The notes: generated by a model not told the origin, from the letters alone. Counted from the first letter of the stretch, positions 1 through 7,030 are shown. The stretch: 9,912 bases of DNA from Parcubacteria group bacterium GW2011_GWA1_47_8 (GCA_000996605.1 LCOP01000031.1:1-9912), one strand, 5' to 3'. A program made the numbers and translations.

Positions 1-20
1 AATGTTCTCGATTTTCTCCC

Positions 21-974
21 TTATGGCCGGGTCATCAACTCCGCGAGAGGAGTTTCCGTTGTGGCAATTTTGTACCCGAGATTTCCCGGAGGAATGGGGG
101 AATCGAGCATGGTGCCGTATCCAGCGAGAACATTATTGATCAATTTTGTTTTCGGTACAGCGAGCGTGAGCGCTTTGCGCACAGCGCTGTCGACAAAGAT
201 AGGAGCTTGATTCTGATTGAAAAACACAGCCAACACGCGGGGGAGCGGGGTGTGGAGGACGCGATACCCTTTTCCCGAAAGCCCCTCAGCGCTTTTGGGA
301 GAAATCGAGTTAATCGCATGGACATCACCTCGTGCGACTGCGGCCACGAGGTCATCCTCATTCCGATAGAAGACCATCTTGATCGTCGAGAGGTAGGGCT
401 TTCCCAACGCGAAACGACTAAATGCTTTCAGTGTGTACGAGACGGGAAGTTGATCGCCATTTTTGGTGGTCACGGTTTCAATGGAGTCGATTTGGTAGGG
501 TCCTGAGCCAATAGGCTTCTTGTTGTAGTTGTTGGTGTCGAAACGATTGAAATCGATTGCCTCCCAGATATGTTTAGGGAGGATCCCTATGGTTGTGTTT
601 TCGAGAAACGGTGCGTAGGGTTTCTTGAGAAGGAACTTGATCGTAAGATCGTCAACACGCTCAAGCTCAACACCATCCCAGTTTGCCCGTTTGGGGCTTT
701 TGGTACGGCTGTCCCCCGCGGTTTTTATGGTAAAGATAACATCGTCAGCGGTGATTTTCTCGCCATCATGCCACGTGAGATTTTTTTTCAACGTGAATGT
801 ATACGTCAAGCCATCGGGGGACACGAGGTACTCCTCTGCGAGATCGGGGATGAGGCTTCCATCGCTCTTTGCGCGGAGAAGCCCCGAGTATACGAGTGCG
901 GTAAGGTCGCGGTCGGCCTCGGATCCGATTTCGCTCGTATCGAGAAGCGGGTTTATGTGAGCGGGAGTGTTCAA
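21..974 (-). pseudogene. Family 5 (peptide/nickel-type) ABC substrate-binding protein, main body, frameshifted at both ends
   Basis: Extracellular solute-binding protein of the SBP_5 (DppA/OppA-like) family, which captures peptides or similar ligands for an ABC importer. The family core is visible: the INPLL...DRDLTALVYSGL entry, LTYTFTLKKNLTWHDG, TADDVIFTI and the GSGPY motif. The frame opens only at a TTG (974) inside the conserved N-terminal part, so this is not a natural start. It stops at 21-23 after about 317 residues, while the family usually runs past 500. From about position 45 down to 1 a second frame reads GVDDPAIREKIENI, a sensible continuation, so a small indel near 24-50 broke the gene. 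The matching N-terminus lies out of frame just upstream (971-1099). Family assignment is firm. Pseudogene status is inferred and would fall if the indels are assembly errors. Confidence 0.85.
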
Positions 975-1099
975 GACGCCTTCAAAATGCGTTTTTCAAG
1001 CGTTGAAAATTTTGTAAGCGCAAGAGAGAAACGCCCTTCAAGTGGAACCGTGAAGCGTTTGTCAAAAACTTTTTTTAAAGACGAAAGAATTTTTTTCAC
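971..1099 (-). pseudogene. N-terminal fragment of the same substrate-binding protein
   Basis: From a GTG at 1099 this frame encodes 42 residues beginning MKKILSSLKKVF and ending TKFSTLEKRILKAS before a TGA at 971-973. A basic cytoplasmic leader ending in FSTLEKRI matches, from memory, the start of patescibacterial SBP_5 proteins, where a membrane anchor and a short linker normally follow before the TEGVxGTPxxINP segment. Here the anchor and linker are absent. The next usable frame resumes directly at FEGVLNTPAHINPLL. The simplest reading is an internal out-of-frame deletion of roughly 40-50 codons. It starts 33 nt after the secG stop and was probably co-transcribed with secG. The choice of GTG as start is tentative. 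Confidence 0.5.
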
Positions 1100-1132
1100 G
1101 ACAAAAATTGTGTCGGATTTTTCTGGTGCGTA

Positions 1133-1366
1133 TTACCGCGCAATAAGGATCAGTACGAATGCTGAAAGCGCGAAAAGAATCGCGACAACAATCGAGACAT
1201 AAAAGAGAACCTTTTCCATCCCGCGACGCGTGTAACGAATAGAATCGTCACCGCCACCAAACGCCCCACCAACGCCCGCTCCTGTTTGCTGGAGGAGTAT
1301 CGTCGCCGTGAGAATAATAGACAGGATGATCTGCGCCCATGGCAGAATCTTAACCAGAAATTCCAT
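1133..1366 (-). CDS. secG: Preprotein translocase subunit SecG
   Basis: SecG is the small auxiliary membrane subunit of the SecYEG export channel. The 77-residue product has two hydrophobic helices (about residues 5-27 and 54-75). They are separated by the glycine-rich loop LLQQTGAGVGGAFGGGDD and a basic stretch, RYTRRGMEK, which is the typical SecG layout and length. A longer frame runs upstream, but the ATG at 1366 is the natural start: it gives the family N-terminus (MEFLVKILPWAQIILSIIL) and sits just behind a good promoter (TTGCAC, 17-bp spacer, TACGAT with an upstream TGC). The stop is TAA. There is no Shine-Dalgarno, and the -10 ends 7 nt before the ATG, suggesting a leaderless message. 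The decayed substrate-binding protein gene follows closely on the same strand. Confidence 0.93.
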   Translation of the reverse strand: MEFLVKILPWAQIILSIILTATILLQQTGAGVGGAFGGGDDSIRYTRRGMEKVLFYVSIVVAILFALSAFVLILIAR

Positions 1367-1373
1367 GATTTGT

Positions 1374-1402
1374 ATCGTAGCATGGAATAGGGAGTGGTGC
1401 AA
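1374..1402 (-). promoter_or_regulatory. secG promoter, extended -10
   Basis: On the minus strand TTGCAC (1402-1397) is followed by a 17-bp spacer and TACGAT (1379-1374), with TG one base upstream of the hexamer. The ATG of secG begins 7 nt after the -10, so the predicted transcript starts at or next to the start codon. Confidence 0.6.
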
Positions 1403-1494
1403 GCAGGCAGGTGTATACAACTCTGCTCGAACATTTTTTGACAAAAACTGAATGGTTGCCACGCTACGCGCGGCAGAAACGAAACCTGACGCTC

Positions 1495-1543
1495 GGGCGG
1501 GCAAAAAGGAAGGGGGTTGGGGGGAAGGAATTTTTGCCCGCCC
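1495..1543. repeat. Long-armed inverted repeat with a G-rich loop
   Basis: GGGCGGGCAAAAA (1495-1507) and TTTTTGCCCGCCC (1531-1543) form a perfect 13-bp stem. The 23-nt spacer is almost entirely G and A/T, with runs of five and six G. It lies between the secG promoter and the end of the serpin chimera. No U-tract follows the stem on either strand, so it is not a canonical intrinsic terminator. Confidence 0.75.
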
Positions 1544-1566
1544 TCGCTTTCGCCGCCGCCAAGATT

Positions 1567-1587
1567 CGTGCCAATAACATTGGCACG
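1567..1587. repeat. Perfect 9-bp hairpin downstream of the serpin chimera
   Basis: CGTGCCAAT, a 3-nt loop (AAC), then ATTGGCACG. It begins about 14 nt past the serpin stop codon on the minus strand. It could act as an mRNA 3' end stabiliser or a weak terminator, although no U-tract follows it. Confidence 0.7.
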
Positions 1588-1601
1588 CCGCAGACATTCT
1601 T

Positions 1602-2420
1602 CTACTTTGTTGGATCAATTACTCTACCAAAGAACAAGATGTTTCCGGTGTCTTTGTCTTGAATTAAGAAAATGAACGGATGATCTGCTCTGAAATCAGT
1701 TCTTGGCCTTACTGATTTAGTTTGTATGCCAACTGCTGTTGCGGTAGCTGCTTCTGTCCCTTTCTCGTCCACTTTGACATATGCCTGATGTATAACAAAG
1801 CCAATAAACAAGTCTCTCGTTCCGGTCATTCCAGAAAAATCAGCACTTTCGGAAAAGACAGTTGGCATTCCCAACGCGCTAAGCGTATCTTTCATAAAGT
1901 ATTTGGTATCAAATTCAAATTTAGGTAGCGATATTGAGTCCAACTTTGTCTCTTTCATTTTTAACTTATATTCATTCAATTTTTCAGCAGTGAGACTGAA
2001 TTCTATTGCATCAAGATTTTCGCTTGGCAACAAAACCAACATAGAAATTTTGTCACCTTTGTATGGCAATTCCAAAATTTGTAAATCACCTGTATCAGCG
2101 TACCTCAAGGTAGCTTTATCGGGATTCATATTCATCATTGGAGTTTTTACTATGTTGGTGGGTGTTATCCTAAAATCTGAATTGCGAGTATCGGACGTAT
2201 CAAATTCCCATTGCCGACGCCCCCGCTCATCTTCGATGAGCGGGTCTTTCATTTGCAGGCGGTTGAATCTTCGGATGATTGATTTTCTCCCCATACCAGT
2301 GACATCCGAAACGGTGTCAATGATCTTGGTGAGCGTTTCTTTTCCTCCTCTGACGGTACGCGCCCTGTAGTATTCTTTCTTGTATCTTGCGAATATCTCC
2401 TGTTTTGTTTCCATTTTCAT
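1602..2420 (-). pseudogene. Chimeric ORF: transposase-like N-terminus joined in frame to a serpin C-terminal half
   Basis: The frame is open for 272 residues but made of two unrelated parts. Residues 1-70 (MKMETKQEIFARYKKEYY... GMGRKSIIRRFNRLQ... RGRRQ) are basic and helical and match, from memory, the N-terminal helix-turn-helix region of a DDE/integrase-core transposase. Residues 71-272 are the C-terminal half of a serpin: WEFDTSDTRNSDFRIT, LELPYKGDKISMLVLLP, the hinge VDEKGTEAATATAV (216-230), the reactive loop, and the shutter/breach end FRADHPFIFLIQD...ILFFGRVIDP. Counting from hinge Gly221 as P15 puts P1 at Lys235 and P1' at Ser236, predicting trypsin-like specificity in the parent serpin. 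The serpin N-terminal half (helices A-F and most of sheet A) is missing, so inhibition is unlikely. The serpin part is AT-richer than its neighbours (17 of 60 bases are G or C at 1921-1980), which fits transfer. The domain calls are firmer than the biological meaning. Confidence 0.8.
2222..2244. repeat. Perfect 10-bp hairpin next to the chimera breakpoint
   Basis: CCCGCTCATC, a 3-nt loop (TTC), then GATGAGCGGG, inside the transposase-like coding part (residues PLIEDERG). It ends within about 35 bases of the point where the sequence changes to serpin (near 2208-2210). Confidence 0.8.
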
Positions 2421-2428
2421 ATGGAAAC
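2407..2428. repeat. Perfect 8-bp inverted repeat over the chimera start codon
   Basis: GTTTCCAT and ATGGAAAC flank a 6-nt loop that contains the first ATG of the minus-strand chimera (2420-2418). In RNA it would bury both candidate ATGs; in DNA it could be a transposase or repressor site. The neighbouring 2431-2470 also holds imperfect palindromes (GGTACCC with GGGTATC, and a CTAAT/ATTAG core), as expected near a mobile-element end. No complete terminal inverted repeat pair is visible. Confidence 0.65.
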
Positions 2429-2494
2429 ACGGTACCCTAATTATTAGATATCCAGTAGGAGCTGGGTATCATTTATTATTAGCTGGAACGAAAT

Positions 2495-2523
2495 TTGACA
2501 ATCGTATTGCATCATTGTATCTT
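2495..2523 (+). promoter_or_regulatory. Consensus-like sigma-70-type promoter at the 5' end of clpB
   Basis: TTGACA (2495-2500), a 17-bp spacer and TATCTT (2518-2523). The -35 is a perfect consensus. It is the same TTG that opens the long clpB frame, so that TTG is unlikely to be the translation start. Transcription would begin near 2530. Confidence 0.7.
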
Positions 2524-5191
2524 AGTCACCACAAAAGCTCGCGACACGATTCGCCGTGCGCACGAGCTTGCCGTCGAGCGTGGACAAAACCATGTGAACC
2601 CGATGCATCTTCTCGCGGCGCTCGTGCTCGAAGAAGAGAGCGTCGTCGTTTCGCTCCTTGACCGCTTGGAGGTTGATTCCATGGCGCTTGCCGAGGCGGT
2701 GATAGAAGCAGTTGAGCCTTCGACTGCGCAGAATGTTGTTTCGCCATCATACCAACTCTATCTCACTCAAGAACTCGGACAGCTTCTCGGAGAAGTGGCA
2801 CCGCGTATCGCACAGGAGATGAAGGATGACCACATTTCGTGCGAACACTTGTTCCTCGCGCTCTTTGACGTACCCGGTTTGTCGCGCGAGCTTCTCATGA
2901 GGTTTCATCTTGAACGCGAGAATGTCGTACGCGTACTCGAGGAATTTCGCACGCAGAATATCACCGATGCAACACCCTCGAAAAAACTCAAATCAATTTA
3001 TAAATACACGCGCAACCTCACTACGCTCGCAAGTCAGGACAAGCTTGATCCGGTGATTGGGCGCGACAGCGAGATTGGACGCATTATTCAGATTCTTTCT
3101 CGTCGTACAAAAAATAACCCTATTCTTATTGGTGAAGCCGGTGTGGGGAAGACCGCGGTGGTGGAGGGGCTCGCCATTCGTATGGCGAAAGGGGATATCC
3201 CCGAATCGCTCAAAGACAAAGAGCTTGTTTCGCTTGATCTCGGGCAACTTATTGCTGGTACAAAATACCGCGGGGAGTTCGAAGACCGCTTGAAGAAGAT
3301 CATGAAAGAGATCGAGCGCTCGGAGGGCAAGATTATTCTCTTCATCGATGAGATTCACACGATTGTCGGTGCGGGCGCGGCCGAAGGTTCAATGGACGCG
3401 TCCAACATGTTGAAGCCGATGCTTGCGCGCGGGGAACTTCGTGCTATTGGGGCAACGACACTTCGTGAATACCAGAAACACATAGAGAAGGACCCTGCAC
3501 TAACCCGGCGCTTTCAGCCAGTGCATGTGAACGAGCCTTCGCCCGAAGATGCAATCGCAATTCTCCGCGGACTCAAAGAGAAATACGAGCTTTTTCACGG
3601 TGTGCGTATCACGGACGATGCCATTATCGCCGCAGTGAACCTTTCAAGCCGCTACATCACCGATCGATTTTTACCTGATAAGGCGGTTGACTTGATGGAC
3701 GAAGCGGCATCGGCACTTCGCATCTCGCTTGAGAACAAGCCACCAATTCTCGAAGACGCACACCGTCGCATCATGCGTCTCGAGATCGAGAAAGAAGCAC
3801 TCAAGAAAGAGTCAAATGATAAAGACGAAGCGGGTAAAAATGCCAAAGCACGCACGAAGAATATCGATAAAGAGATCAGCGACCTGCGCGAAAAGACGCG
3901 CGAGCTCGAACTCAAATGGAAGAACGAAAAGGAACTTGTCGTCGATATTCGCACTATCAAAAAACAGATGGAAACCGCGCGTCTTGAAGCCGAGACTGCA
4001 GAGGCAAAGGTTGATCTTGCGCTTGCCGCAGAGATCCGCTACGGGCGTATTCCTGCGCTTGAAAAAGATCTCGCCGCGAAGTCTCTTCGCTTGAAGAAAC
4101 TCCAGTCCTCGCGCCGTATTTTGAAAGAAGAGATCGTGGAGCAGGATATTGCCGAGATTGTGGCACGGTGGACAGGGGTTCCGGTTACCAAAATGCTTGA
4201 AGAAGAAGCAGGGAAGCTCGCGCAGATGCACGAGGAGCTCGCACGGCGTGTCGTGGGACAGAAGGACGCAATCCGAAAAGTCTCCGATGCAGTGAAGCGC
4301 TCGCGCGCCGGTATCGCCGACCCCAACCGTCCTATCGGTTCGTTCCTCTTTTTGGGGCCGACAGGCGTAGGCAAGACCGAGCTCTCGAAAGCGCTCGCGG
4401 AGTTTATGTTCAACGACGAGAAAGCACTCATTCGTGTTGACATGTCGGAATACATGGAGAAGCATTCGGTATCAAAGCTCATCGGTTCGCCGCCGGGGTA
4501 TGTGGGACACGAAGAAAGTGGCAACTTGACGGAAACGGTGCGTCATCGCCCATATTCGGTGCTCCTTTTTGATGAGATAGAAAAAGCGCATCCTGAAGTC
4601 TTTAACATTTTGCTTCAAGTACTCGACAATGGGCACCTCACGGACTCAAAGGGACGTGTAGTTAATTTCAAAAACACGGTCATTATCTTGACATCGAACA
4701 TCGGCGCCGAGCATATTGACCGTATGCAATCAATTGGTTTTGGCACACATGGTAGTGACAAGACCGACTACGAGCAGGCGAAGGTGCGTGTGACGGACAG
4801 CCTCAAGGATTTCTTTCGTCCCGAATTTCTGAATCGTCTCGATGAGATTATTATCTTCGATATTTTGACGCCGGAAGTTATTCAGAATATTGTGGGCATT
4901 CAAGTCGATATCGTAAAGAAGCGCCTCGCTGACAAAGAAATATCACTTGACGTTTCGGGAGAGGTGCTCGCATATCTTGCGAAAGAGGGATACGATCCGC
5001 ACTACGGCGCGCGACCACTCAAGCGTTTAATCCAGACCAAGATATTGACCCCTGTGGCGTCGCTCATGATATCGCAAGGCGTGCTCAAGGGCGGCAGAGT
5101 GACCGTCCTTATGGAAAAAGGGGAGATTGCTATTCGCGTGGAGAAAAAAACGGCGGTCAAAGCACGCCCGCGAAGCAAGTCACTAGCGTAG
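2495..5191 (+). CDS. clpB: ATP-dependent disaggregase chaperone ClpB (start codon uncertain)
   Basis: ClpB is a hexameric AAA+ disaggregase that works with DnaK to pull apart aggregated proteins. Numbered from the TTG, the domains are: Clp N-domain (about 12-155); AAA-1 with Walker A GEAGVGKT (213-220), pore loop KYRG (Tyr258), Walker B ILFIDE (281-286) and arginine pair LTRRF; a long charged coiled-coil M-domain (about 412-545), whose length marks ClpB rather than ClpC; and AAA-2 with Walker A GPTGVGKT (621-628), pore loop GYVG (Tyr669), Walker B VLLFDE (689-694) and sensor-2 GARPLKR. All catalytic motifs are intact. The N-terminus is odd: recognisable sequence starts at TTKARDTIRRAHELA (residue 12), preceded by eleven unrelated residues that overlap a promoter. 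No ATG or GTG precedes Val34 (GTG, 2594) and Met37 (ATG, 2603). The original start was probably lost or altered when the transposase/serpin DNA arrived. Confidence 0.95.
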   Translation: MTIVLHHCILVTTKARDTIRRAHELAVERGQNHVNPMHLLAALVLEEESVVVSLLDRLEVDSMALAEAVIEAVEPSTAQNVVSPSYQLYLTQELGQLLGEVAPRIAQEMKDDHISCEHLFLALFDVPGLSRELLMRFHLERENVVRVLEEFRTQNITDATPSKKLKSIYKYTRNLTTLASQDKLDPVIGRDSEIGRIIQILSRRTKNNPILIGEAGVGKTAVVEGLAIRMAKGDIPESLKDKELVSLDLGQLIAGTKYRGEFEDRLKKIMKEIERSEGKIILFIDEIHTIVGAGAAEGSMDASNMLKPMLARGELRAIGATTLREYQKHIEKDPALTRRFQPVHVNEPSPEDAIAILRGLKEKYELFHGVRITDDAIIAAVNLSSRYITDRFLPDKAVDLMDEAASALRISLENKPPILEDAHRRIMRLEIEKEALKKESNDKDEAGKNAKARTKNIDKEISDLREKTRELELKWKNEKELVVDIRTIKKQMETARLEAETAEAKVDLALAAEIRYGRIPALEKDLAAKSLRLKKLQSSRRILKEEIVEQDIAEIVARWTGVPVTKMLEEEAGKLAQMHEELARRVVGQKDAIRKVSDAVKRSRAGIADPNRPIGSFLFLGPTGVGKTELSKALAEFMFNDEKALIRVDMSEYMEKHSVSKLIGSPPGYVGHEESGNLTETVRHRPYSVLLFDEIEKAHPEVFNILLQVLDNGHLTDSKGRVVNFKNTVIILTSNIGAEHIDRMQSIGFGTHGSDKTDYEQAKVRVTDSLKDFFRPEFLNRLDEIIIFDILTPEVIQNIVGIQVDIVKKRLADKEISLDVSGEVLAYLAKEGYDPHYGARPLKRLIQTKILTPVASLMISQGVLKGGRVTVLMEKGEIAIRVEKKTAVKARPRSKSLA

Positions 5192-5202
5192 GAGCGTTCT
5201 CG

Positions 5203-5231
5203 TTGAACCTGAAAAATATTCGTGCTATATT
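5203..5231 (+). promoter_or_regulatory. tRNA-Tyr promoter
   Basis: TTGAAC (5203-5208), a 17-bp spacer and TATATT (5226-5231), with an extended TG (5223-5224). Transcription should start near 5238, in front of a small palindrome (5240-5249), giving a leader of about 24 nt that is removed from the tRNA 5' end. Confidence 0.75.
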
Positions 5232-5261
5232 AAACAGGCGCCGTACGGCACCCGTTTCAAT

Positions 5262-5348
5262 GCGTCGGTGGCGGAGTGGTCAATCGCAGCAGACTGTAAA
5301 TTTGCCGCCCTCTGGGCTTCGAAGGTTCGAATCCTTCCCGGCGCACCA
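5262..5348 (+). tRNA. tRNA-Tyr (anticodon GTA)
   Basis: An 87-nt class II tRNA. Acceptor GCGTCGG pairs with CCGGCGC (one G-T), followed by discriminator A and an encoded CCA. The anticodon arm GCAGA-CTGTAAA-TTTGC gives GTA at 5296-5298. A long variable arm follows, as expected for bacterial tRNA-Tyr. The T arm carries GGTTCGAATCC. It lies 70 nt after clpB but has its own promoter and a terminator directly behind it, so it is a single-gene transcription unit. Confidence 0.97.
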
Positions 5349-5360
5349 TTACAAAATAGA

Positions 5361-5388
5361 GCACCCCTTCAGTGGGTGCCGTTTTTGT
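5361..5388 (+). terminator. Intrinsic terminator of tRNA-Tyr
   Basis: GCACCC (5361-5366) pairs with GGGTGC (5374-5379) around a 7-nt loop and is followed by CGTTTTTGTTT. It begins 13 nt after the tRNA CCA and ends just before the ABC exporter promoter. Confidence 0.8.
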
Positions 5389-5391
5389 TTG

Positions 5392-5400
5392 TGCTATACT
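5392..5400 (+). promoter_or_regulatory. Promoter of the ABC exporter operon, extended -10
   Basis: TGCTATACT: TG plus one base plus the -10 hexamer TATACT (5395-5400). The -35 region is weak (GTGGGT at 17 bp). The ATG of the ATPase gene begins 6 nt after the -10, predicting a leaderless transcript. Confidence 0.65.
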
Positions 5401-5406
5401 ATCTCC

Positions 5407-6201
5407 ATGTCCATCATCTCTGTAAAAAAGCTTACGAAAAAGTTTGGTGACCTTACGGCCGTGGATGATGTGTCGTTCGCGGTCAAAAAAGGAGAAATCT
5501 TTGCGTTCCTCGGCCCCAACGGCGCGGGGAAGACGACGACAATCAAGATGTTGACGACGCTCCTCGAGCCGACCAGCGGTACGATCCTCATGAACGACAT
5601 TGACGTTATCAAAAACCCGCGCGACGCGCGCAAGTCGTTTGGTATCGTATTCCAAGACCCCAGCCTCGACACGGAGTTGACGGCGTATGAAAATATGGAA
5701 TTTCATGCGGTGCTTTACGGACTTTCGCGCAAACTTGCAAAAGAGCGCATCGATACACTCCTAGACCTCCTTGAGCTTTTTCCGCGTAAAGATGATTTCG
5801 TCAAAAATTTTTCCGGCGGAATGAAACGACGGCTTGAGATTGCGCGGGGGCTACTCCATCATCCCAAAGTGCTGTTTCTCGACGAGCCAACGCTCGGGCT
5901 TGATCCGCAGACACGCAATCATATGTGGCAGTATATTAAAGAGCTCAATAGAAACGAAGAGGTTACGGTATTTTTTACCACGCACTACATGGAGGAAGCC
6001 GATCGCGTCGCGAACCGCGTGGCGATTATCGACCACGGCAAGATTATAAAAGAGGGGACACCCGCGTCACTCAAAGAAGAAACAAACGCCACCACTCTCG
6101 AAGACGCATTTTTGGCGTTGACGGGCAGTACTATTCGTCCGGAAGAAGCAAGCTTGCTCGATCACATGCGTGAAGGCGCACGCATGTGGCGACGCAGATA
6201 A
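5407..6201 (+). CDS. ABC-2 type exporter, ATP-binding protein (DrrA/CcmA-like)
   Basis: ATPase subunit of a two-gene ABC exporter. The 264-residue protein carries Walker A GPNGAGKT (36-43), a Q-loop glutamine (Q83, VFQDPSLD), the signature FSGGM (135-139), Walker B VLFLDEP (155-161) and the H-loop histidine H193 (FFTTHYMEEADR). The DEPTLGLDPQTR segment and overall length match the daunorubicin-resistance DrrA-type group. The ATG at 5407 is chosen because the family N-terminus (MSIISVKKLTKKFGDLTAVDDVSF) begins there; a longer in-frame extension would run through tRNA-Tyr. The permease gene follows after 15 nt. Substrate cannot be told from sequence; drugs, lipids or polysaccharide precursors are all possible. 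Confidence 0.95.
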   Translation: MSIISVKKLTKKFGDLTAVDDVSFAVKKGEIFAFLGPNGAGKTTTIKMLTTLLEPTSGTILMNDIDVIKNPRDARKSFGIVFQDPSLDTELTAYENMEFHAVLYGLSRKLAKERIDTLLDLLELFPRKDDFVKNFSGGMKRRLEIARGLLHHPKVLFLDEPTLGLDPQTRNHMWQYIKELNRNEEVTVFFTTHYMEEADRVANRVAIIDHGKIIKEGTPASLKEETNATTLEDAFLALTGSTIRPEEASLLDHMREGARMWRRR

Positions 6202-6216
6202 TTTTTTAATCATCTT

Positions 6217-6969
6217 ATGTACTTATCTGTCATTTATATTTTGTGGCTTCGCCAATTGAAACGATACATGCGTTCACGTTCGCGTATTATCGTTTCGGTC
6301 GCCCAGCCGATGCTTTTTTTGGTTGCGTTTGGTTTTGGGTTTGGTCCTATCTATGCAAAGGCGGGTGGCGGAGATTACATTCAGTTTCTTGCCCCGGGAG
6401 TTATTGTGATGGCGATTCTTTTTACGGCGATGTTCAGCGGAATCGAGGTTATTTGGGACAAGCAATTTGGATTTCTCAAGGAAACACTCGTTGCTCCGGT
6501 GCCGAGACTTGCGATTGTTTTTGGGCGGACACTTGGCGGGGCAACGGTTGCGATACTCCAGGGGTTCATCGTCTTCTTGATTACGTTCCTCGTCGGGTTT
6601 CATCCACAGAGCGCAGAGATGGTAATTATTTCGTCCTTGTTCATGTTCCTGATTGCGCTCTTGTTCACCACGCTCGGTACCGCAATCGCTTCAAGGCTAA
6701 ACAACATGCAAGCATTTCCTCTGGTAATAAATCTCCTCCTCATGCCGATGTTCTTCCTTTCGGGTGCATTATTCCCCATAGATACCCTTCCTACAATGCT
6801 GGCACTTGTGGTGAAGTCGAACCCCCTTTCGTATGGCGTCGATGCGGTGCGAGATACGCTTGTTGGTATTGGGCATTTTGGTTTGGCAACCGATATTACC
6901 GTACTTCTGGTAGTTACGGCAATCGTTATTGTCGTCAGCGCGTATCTTTTTGAGAAGATAGAGGCGTAG
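6217..6969 (+). CDS. ABC-2 type exporter, permease (DrrB-like)
   Basis: Integral membrane partner of the preceding ATPase. The 250-residue protein has about six hydrophobic segments (near 24-45, 56-76, 101-127, 137-158, 168-187, 228-246). The ABC-2 landmarks are the EVIWDKQFGFLKETLVAPV coupling region, the VFGRTLGGAT segment and the FFLSGALFPIDTLP...NPLSYGVDAVRD end. It lies 15 nt behind the ATPase stop, so they form an operon. The gap contains no Shine-Dalgarno. It does contain TTTAAT (6205-6210) exactly 6 nt before the ATG, the spacing seen at the promoters in this window, so a separate leaderless start is possible. Confidence 0.94.
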   Translation: MYLSVIYILWLRQLKRYMRSRSRIIVSVAQPMLFLVAFGFGFGPIYAKAGGGDYIQFLAPGVIVMAILFTAMFSGIEVIWDKQFGFLKETLVAPVPRLAIVFGRTLGGATVAILQGFIVFLITFLVGFHPQSAEMVIISSLFMFLIALLFTTLGTAIASRLNNMQAFPLVINLLLMPMFFLSGALFPIDTLPTMLALVVKSNPLSYGVDAVRDTLVGIGHFGLATDITVLLVVTAIVIVVSAYLFEKIEA

Positions 6970-6992
6970 TAATTGCGGGGAGGAGGTTGAAT

Positions 6993-7021
6993 TTGCGTTA
7001 TTTCGGCGTTTGTAGTAGAGT
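6993..7021 (+). promoter_or_regulatory. rpmG promoter
   Basis: TTGCGT (6993-6998), a 17-bp spacer and TAGAGT (7016-7021). The first ATG lies 9 nt downstream (7031), leaving little or no leader. Confidence 0.5.
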
Positions 7022-7030
7022 AGTTCCATT

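Noticed and set aside
21..50. Programmed frameshift in the substrate-binding protein
   Set aside because: No slippery heptamer or downstream structure is evident, and programmed shifting is not known for this family. A simple indel is more likely.
570..1202. Plus-strand open frame opposite the substrate-binding protein gene
   Set aside because: It is antisense to clear SBP_5 code and resembles no known family.
1367..1618. Upstream extension of secG giving a 161-residue protein
   Set aside because: The added part has no membrane or domain character and spans the secG promoter and two hairpins. The 77-residue form is full SecG.
3812..4465. Long open frames on the minus strand inside clpB
   Set aside because: They are antisense to conserved ClpB domains, show no recognisable domain, and arise from codon bias in the true gene.
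5203..5406. Longer reading frame for the ABC ATPase starting at 5203
   Set aside because: It would translate through the tRNA-Tyr promoter, the tRNA and its terminator. The family N-terminus begins at the ATG at 5407.
6976..6992. Strong AGGAGG sequence after the permease followed by TTG
   Set aside because: The resulting frame is short, runs out of frame through the start of rpmG and overlaps its promoter. Treated as chance purine richness.
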